A DNA stretch of 64,000 nucleotides from Ziziphus jujuba (taxonomy: Eukaryota > Streptophyta > Magnoliopsida > Rosales > Rhamnaceae): contig NC_083384.1 of assembly GCF_031755915.1 (NCBI RefSeq), positions 20,156,001 to 20,220,000 on the forward strand. The letters run 5' to 3'. This document shows positions 60,003 through 64,000 of this stretch, in pieces. Below the pieces are notes generated by a model. It ran no database searches and was not told where the DNA came from. It worked only from the letters and a program-made list of their open reading frames with translations. Within the stretch, counting starts at the first letter, position 1, and every line of letters begins with the position of its first letter. A program made the translations under genes and the position numbers.

Positions 60003-61562
60003 TTACTTGGCTTGTTTGTTTACTTTCATCTCACCACTATCATTAAGCCATTGTAATCTATAAGGTTCTGGATGTTTAATTGTTTTCAAGCCTAATTTAT
60101 CAACTACAAGATTACTTATCACATTAGTACAACTCCCACTATCTATAATCATGCTACAAATTTTACCTTGTATTTCGCAGCGAGTGTGGAAGATGTTTTC
60201 CCTTTGTATCTGCTCTTCATCTTTGTAGACAGCAAGTACTCTCCTTGAAACCAAGCTTAACTCAGCATTAGATGTATCTACAGGTTCGGTTTCATCTTCA
60301 TTACAAGCCTCCTCTTGCTCGGTTTCAGCCCTACTTTCTTCACTTGTGGATTCCAGCTCACCATCGCCCTTTAATACCATGATTCTTCTATTTGGGCATT
60401 GGCTGGATATGTGTCCTCTTCCTTGGCACTTAAAACAAATTATTTCTCTAGATTTTTGAGGTTTAGGATCAGATTTTATCTCACCTCTAAATGCTTGGAC
60501 AGATTCGGTCTTGACCTCCCTTCTTGGCCGGTTGGTAGATTCTTCTCCTAATTTCGGCCTCAACTTGTTTTCATAAGTGGAATTGTTTTTCCAGCCATTT
60601 GAACTTGTCCTTCCACTGCTAGAAACTCCTCCAAACCGTGTACTAACACCCCTCCTCTTGAATTGGTTCTCAAGCTTAATGGCTACATGCAACATCTCCT
60701 CCAATTCCAAGTATTGTTGTAATTCAAGTTGGTTGGCAATGTCACGGTTTAACCCTCCAAGAAATCTTGCCATTGTTGCCTCCCTATCCTCCCTCATGTT
60801 TAACCTCATCATTAACATCTCCATCTCTTTGTAATAATCCTCCACGGACCTACTTCCTTGAGACAAAGATTGAAGCCTTTGATGCAGCAACCTTTGGTAA
60901 TGGGATGGCACAAACCGCTTCCTCATGACTCCTTTCATTTGTCGCCATGTTGTAATTAAGTCATCACCAACCCTCCTTCGGGTGCTTTGCTCATTTATCC
61001 ACCATTGGAGTGCATAATGGCCAAACTCCATTGCTGCCATCTTCACCTTCTTACCTTCCGAATAGTTGTGGCAGTCAAAAATCATCTCCATTTCCTCTTC
61101 CCACTCCAAATAAGCTTCAGGATCACTTTTACCCATAAAAGGTGGGATATTAACCTTGATATTTCCCAAATCTTCATCTGTATCCCCCCTCCTATATCTC
61201 CCACGGCCAGCTCTATCTTGGACAGCAAAGGTTTCGTCCATACCTTCTTCAAAGTCACCGTCCAATGGCTCCTCATCAAATTCCTCTCTCGGCCTCTCGC
61301 GACCTCCTCGTCCTCGGCCTCGTCCTCCATGGAATTCTTGCCTATTTCTTGTATTCGGCCTTCCTTGTGAGGCTTCTAATCTTCCCACTCTTTGATTTAC
61401 ATGCTCAAATTGAGCACTCATCCGCTGTATTGATTCCAAAATAGTTCTCAAGTCCACTTGGTCTCCACTTCCGGTAGCTCGGTCATCGCCATGAAATGCT
61501 ACGGACTCTTCCTCATTGATCCTCAAGGGTGGATCCCCTCTTCTTATTCTAGAATCTGCCAT
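60003..61562 (-). CDS. gag-protease of gypsy element 3
   Basis: The ATG at 61562 ([12 protein letters not shown]) matches the start in elements 1 and 2; the in-frame ATG six codons upstream has no family support. About 519 codons: an Arg/Gly-rich stretch near 90-115 ([13 protein letters not shown]), retrotransposon Gag domain ([21 protein letters not shown]) near 180-300, zinc knuckle [14 protein letters not shown] near 374-388 and aspartic protease motif [10 protein letters not shown] near 474. The frame ends at 60003 right after the protease loop, because one A seems lost relative to element 2 (AAG against AAAG). This is either a real mutation or, less likely, a programmed frameshift. Confidence 0.92.
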   Translation of the reverse strand: MADSRIRRGDPPLRINEEESVAFHGDDRATGSGDQVDLRTILESIQRMSAQFEHVNQRVGRLEASQGRPNTRNRQEFHGGRGRGRGGRERPREEFDEEPLDGDFEEGMDETFAVQDRAGRGRYRRGDTDEDLGNIKVNIPPFMGKSDPEAYLEWEEEMEMIFDCHNYSEGKKVKMAAMEFGHYALQWWINEQSTRRRVGDDLITTWRQMKGVMRKRFVPSHYQRLLHQRLQSLSQGSRSVEDYYKEMEMLMMRLNMREDREATMARFLGGLNRDIANQLELQQYLELEEMLHVAIKLENQFKRRGVSTRFGGVSSSGRTSSNGWKNNSTYENKLRPKLGEESTNRPRREVKTESVQAFRGEIKSDPKPQKSREIICFKCQGRGHISSQCPNRRIMVLKGDGELESTSEESRAETEQEEACNEDETEPVDTSNAELSLVSRRVLAVYKDEEQIQRENIFHTRCEIQGKICSMIIDSGSCTNVISNLVVDKLGLKTIKHPEPYRLQWLNDSGEMKVNKQAK

Positions 61563-62706
61563 GTTAGTAAAATACTGCAAAAATAAAATAAATCCTCACA
61601 ATATTCACTCCCTCACGTGTTTCACTCAAACAAGGTCTCGACACTCGTGTTTGCACACTAGTTTCGGCTTTTACCCTCTTTTAAGCTCACACACTCTTGC
61701 CTTTTTCCACTCAATGAATTATCTCAAAGTTCTAATTAAAACACCCACAAAACAGTAATTAGATCACTAGTATGTTTTAATTAAACTTATCAACAAAACA
61801 GTAGCAAAAAGTAGGCAATACCGAAAGAATCCAACAAATCCTAATTTTTTCGGCTTTCTAGACAAGAAAACACAAAATAATGGGAAAACATTGGAATTTT
61901 TTGAAAACTGCACCAGATGGTCGTAGATTATGAGTTCAAGAATAAAATTCCAGAAAAAGAAATTCAAATACGAACAAGAATCAAAGAGAACAAAATTATA
62001 GAAAAGTGTTGGTTGTTGTTCTTGTAATTCAAGTTTTGTATCAATTCCTTTAACTAATTTTAATCCAAAAAATTTAAACACCCAAAATCCAAATATCCAG
62101 CAGCAAAAAATAATTTCCCAGCAACTCAAATATTGAATAAATAATCAAAAACCAGCAGCTCCAACAAATTTCCAGCAAACAAATCAAACTCCAACAAACT
62201 GAAATATTTTTTTTATTTTATTCGGCTTTACCTCTTCTTTCTTTTTTTTTTCTTTTTTTTTTTCACTCACAGAACACAAACAACTGCTGTAGCAAGAATA
62301 ATTACCAAAATTGCAATTCCAACTCCAAAACAAACACCAAACCCGTGACCTCCAAATAAACAAAATGTGCAGTTTTTTTTTTTTTTTTTTAATGTTGCCG
62401 CAAACTTCTTTTTTTTTTTTTTTTTGAATATATGAATGCAAATATTTAAGACTAAAACAGCAAAGGAAAATCAACAAAAAACCAAAATTATCAAGAACAA
62501 TGATAAAAGACAACCAACAAATTAGGAAACAAAAATACGATAAAACTAGGAAACCTAATTCAACTAGGAATGAATTTTTTTTTTTTTTTTTAAAGAGGCA
62601 GAACGTGTATGGGATGGATGCAACCTTAACCTAATGGTAAAATTGCAGAATAACACAAAAAAACAAATAAAACAAATAAAGATAGATCAAACCTGAACAA
62701 AATTTA
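61563..62706 (-). other. untranslated leader of gypsy element 3
   Basis: About 1.14 kb between PBS and gag, with long A/T homopolymers (about 62365-62425) and no coding content. Similar in length and sequence to the leader of element 2. Confidence 0.8.
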
Positions 62707-62718
62707 GCTCTGATACCA
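62707..62718 (-). promoter_or_regulatory. primer-binding site of gypsy element 3
   Basis: TGGTATCAGAGC on the minus strand, two bases from the 5' LTR; initiator-Met tRNA type. Confidence 0.95.
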
Positions 62719-62720
62719 AA

Positions 62721-63861
62721 TGATACGAACCTAGGACGACCTGCTCCTAAACCCGTATTATATTAGCCCGGATCTTTAATTAAGTTCAAGTTCTAATGGA
62801 ATTGACCTCAACCCCTAACCAACCTGTGGTTAGAAACCTTGGTATAATGTAGACGCCACAATAGGGGATGGAAAACCTATTGATAAGTTAAGCTAAAACA
62901 ACCAATTCTCTAATGGTGTTTTAGGTGTTCTCAAAGAACAAAGAGATAATTAATCTCACAAGTATTTTCTCAATCAAATCAAAGTTTCAAAGTTATCTTA
63001 TTAATGAAAAATAAGCCTTTAAATAGGCTTTGAAAGAAACAAAATAAACCCTAAAAACCCTAGGAAAAACCGGCCACACAAAGAAGAATTCTACCTTGGC
63101 CGAAACTTTCCTATTCCTAAACTAATTTGGATTAATTAATTCCTTTATTTTGAATTTAGGAATTAATTAATTTACAATGAAAATAATAAAATAAAAACTT
63201 TCCTAAACTTATTTATCCAGAAAATAAATAAATAAAACTAAAAAGTAAAGGTAGTTTCCTAAAACAAAAAGTAGAATAAAATTAGGAAACGATAATACTA
63301 GCTTTTTGACTAATTTGACTTTGACTATTCTTTGACCAAATTGAGCTCCAAATCAGCTTCAATATGCTTTGTAGGATGCCAAATAAGCTTATTGTGAAGT
63401 TCCCCACGTTGTCCTTGCTTGGAAGTATGAGAAAAGGTTAATACAGTAAAATACAGTAAAACCCGCGAAGAATACAGCAAATCCGGCCTTTCCTTCTCCT
63501 TGTGCGCAAACCACCTTGTTGGTCGGCTTTGAAGCTGCTTTGGCTGGTTTCTATGACTCATCCTCCATATGAATTGAACCCATAAATATGGGGTTCCAAT
63601 TCATACAACCCGGCCTCCTTATTAGCACCAAAAACGTCACCCGACCCTGTTTTGGCTTCTATTGCTTGTATGAGTAAAACAGGCCTTGGTTCTTTAGATG
63701 TGGCCAACCCCTCTTGGCTATGACTTATTCCTTGTATGAAGACAGCAAGATTGTCCTTGAACCTCTTGGTTTGGGCCCTAGTGATCGGTCCCACCTTCAT
63801 TTGTATTGGGTCAGCACCCCAGCGGGTTGTTGGTAGAGCAATCTCGGGTGGATTCGCATCA
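62721..63861 (-). repeat. 5' LTR of gypsy element 3
   Basis: 1141 bp, about 99% identical by eye to 55628-56767. TATTTAAA box at 63018-63025 (minus strand) within an AGCC...GGCT palindrome, the likely core promoter. It also contains a copy of the pol C-terminal codons (63558-63861), a by-product of the ORF/LTR overlap. Confidence 0.95.
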
Positions 63862-63879
63862 AGAGAGGACATAATTCAC

Positions 63880-63969
63880 ATGGATATAGTAAGTCTCGCT
63901 TGGACTACTGTAATGGTAGTCTTTGTATTTTCCTTTTCCCTTATAGTATAGGGCAGAAGTGGACTCTAG
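63880..63969 (+). pseudogene. petN: plastid petN (cytochrome b6f subunit VIII) with internal stop
   Basis: Ninety bases, the exact length of the 29-codon plastid gene plus stop: starts MDIVSLAWTTVMVVF and ends GRSGL. Codon 24, normally Trp, is TAG (63949-63951), and several other codons are changed. PetN is a single-helix subunit of the thylakoid cytochrome b6f complex; this nuclear copy cannot make it. Its place after trnC confirms the plastid gene order across element 3. Confidence 0.93.
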
Positions 63970-64000
63970 AAGTACTGCTAATTGAATTTAGGAACCAAAC

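Larger units (their letters stand above)
55628..63861 (-). mobile_element. Ty3/gypsy element 3, nearly complete, CRM-like
   Basis: LTRs 55628-56767 (3') and 62721-63861 (5'), perfect TSD AGAGA at 55623-55627 and 63862-63866, PBS 62707-62718, polypurine tract 56768-56780; total 8234 bp. It encodes gag, protease, RT, RNase H and integrase with only one visible frame break (about 60000). By eye the LTRs differ at about 11 sites and one 1-bp indel in 1.14 kb, so it is a young insertion. A CRM-clade placement is suggested by the lack of a chromodomain, the [15 protein letters not shown] tail and the ORF end inside the LTR; this is an inference from family knowledge. Confidence 0.96.
52011..64000. 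other. nuclear plastid DNA insertion (NUPT), interrupted by gypsy element 3
   Basis: Plastid sequence in native order and orientation: rpoB 5' half (minus), rpoB-trnC spacer, trnC-GCA (plus), trnC-petN spacer, petN (plus). The spacer is split by element 3 at 55627/63862. All three genes carry disabling changes, so this is an old nuclear (or otherwise transferred) copy, not the plastid genome. Its right end lies outside the window. Confidence 0.88.

Overview
The window is nuclear DNA from a flowering plant, almost certainly a eudicot. Two spliced genes of plant-specific families, both on the minus strand, sit among AT-rich intergenic DNA, LTR retrotransposons, solo LTRs, a probable Helitron and a decayed plastid DNA insertion. 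No species-level call is possible from the sequence alone. Splice sites, target-site duplications (TSDs), primer-binding sites (PBSs) and LTR ends were located by reading the bases; family names come from protein motifs.

Left part (1-16461): a stack of nested retrotransposons. A Ty3/gypsy element (element 1) enters from the left edge and ends at 3976. It is followed by remnants of two minus-strand elements (3977-5511). A Ty1/copia element (copia 1, 5517-16456, TSD CGAAT/CAAAT) follows, and its gag is split by a second Ty3/gypsy copy (element 2, 5988-11861, perfect TSD GAGCT). Elements 1 and 2 share an unusual internal structure: gag and protease are kept, most of reverse transcriptase (RT), RNase H and integrase is gone, and a short RT scrap lies inside the integrase remnant.

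Centre (16462-43972): a five-exon pectinesterase gene (16797-19455, 367 aa, signal peptide, no inhibitor pro-region) and a five-exon GT8 glycosyltransferase gene of the PGSIP7/PGSIP8 type (34233-39312, 479 aa, multi-pass C terminus). Between them lie two solo LTRs of one large-LTR family in opposite orientation (23240-26125 and 28693-32081, each with a 5-bp TSD) and a probable 1.2-kb Helitron (27467-28677). A possible terminal-inverted-repeat element lies at 41789-43349.

Right part (43973-64000): a degenerate TNT1/Tork-type copia element on the minus strand (43978-48438, TSD CTTTC), about 2.9 kb with nothing recognisable, then a truncated third copy of the large LTR (51301 to about 52005). 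It abuts a nuclear plastid insertion that keeps the plastid order rpoB - trnC-GCA - petN, each piece mutated. Within the trnC-petN spacer lies a young, nearly complete Ty3/gypsy element (element 3, 55628-63861, TSD AGAGA, LTRs about 99% identical by eye). It belongs to the same family as elements 1 and 2 and encodes all the domains they lack, so it is a plausible type of helper for them.

The two host genes show no functional link: pectinesterase acts in the cell wall, and the GT8 protein is a predicted membrane glycosyltransferase. The main biological story is the family of autonomous and non-autonomous gypsy elements and the layered insertion history.
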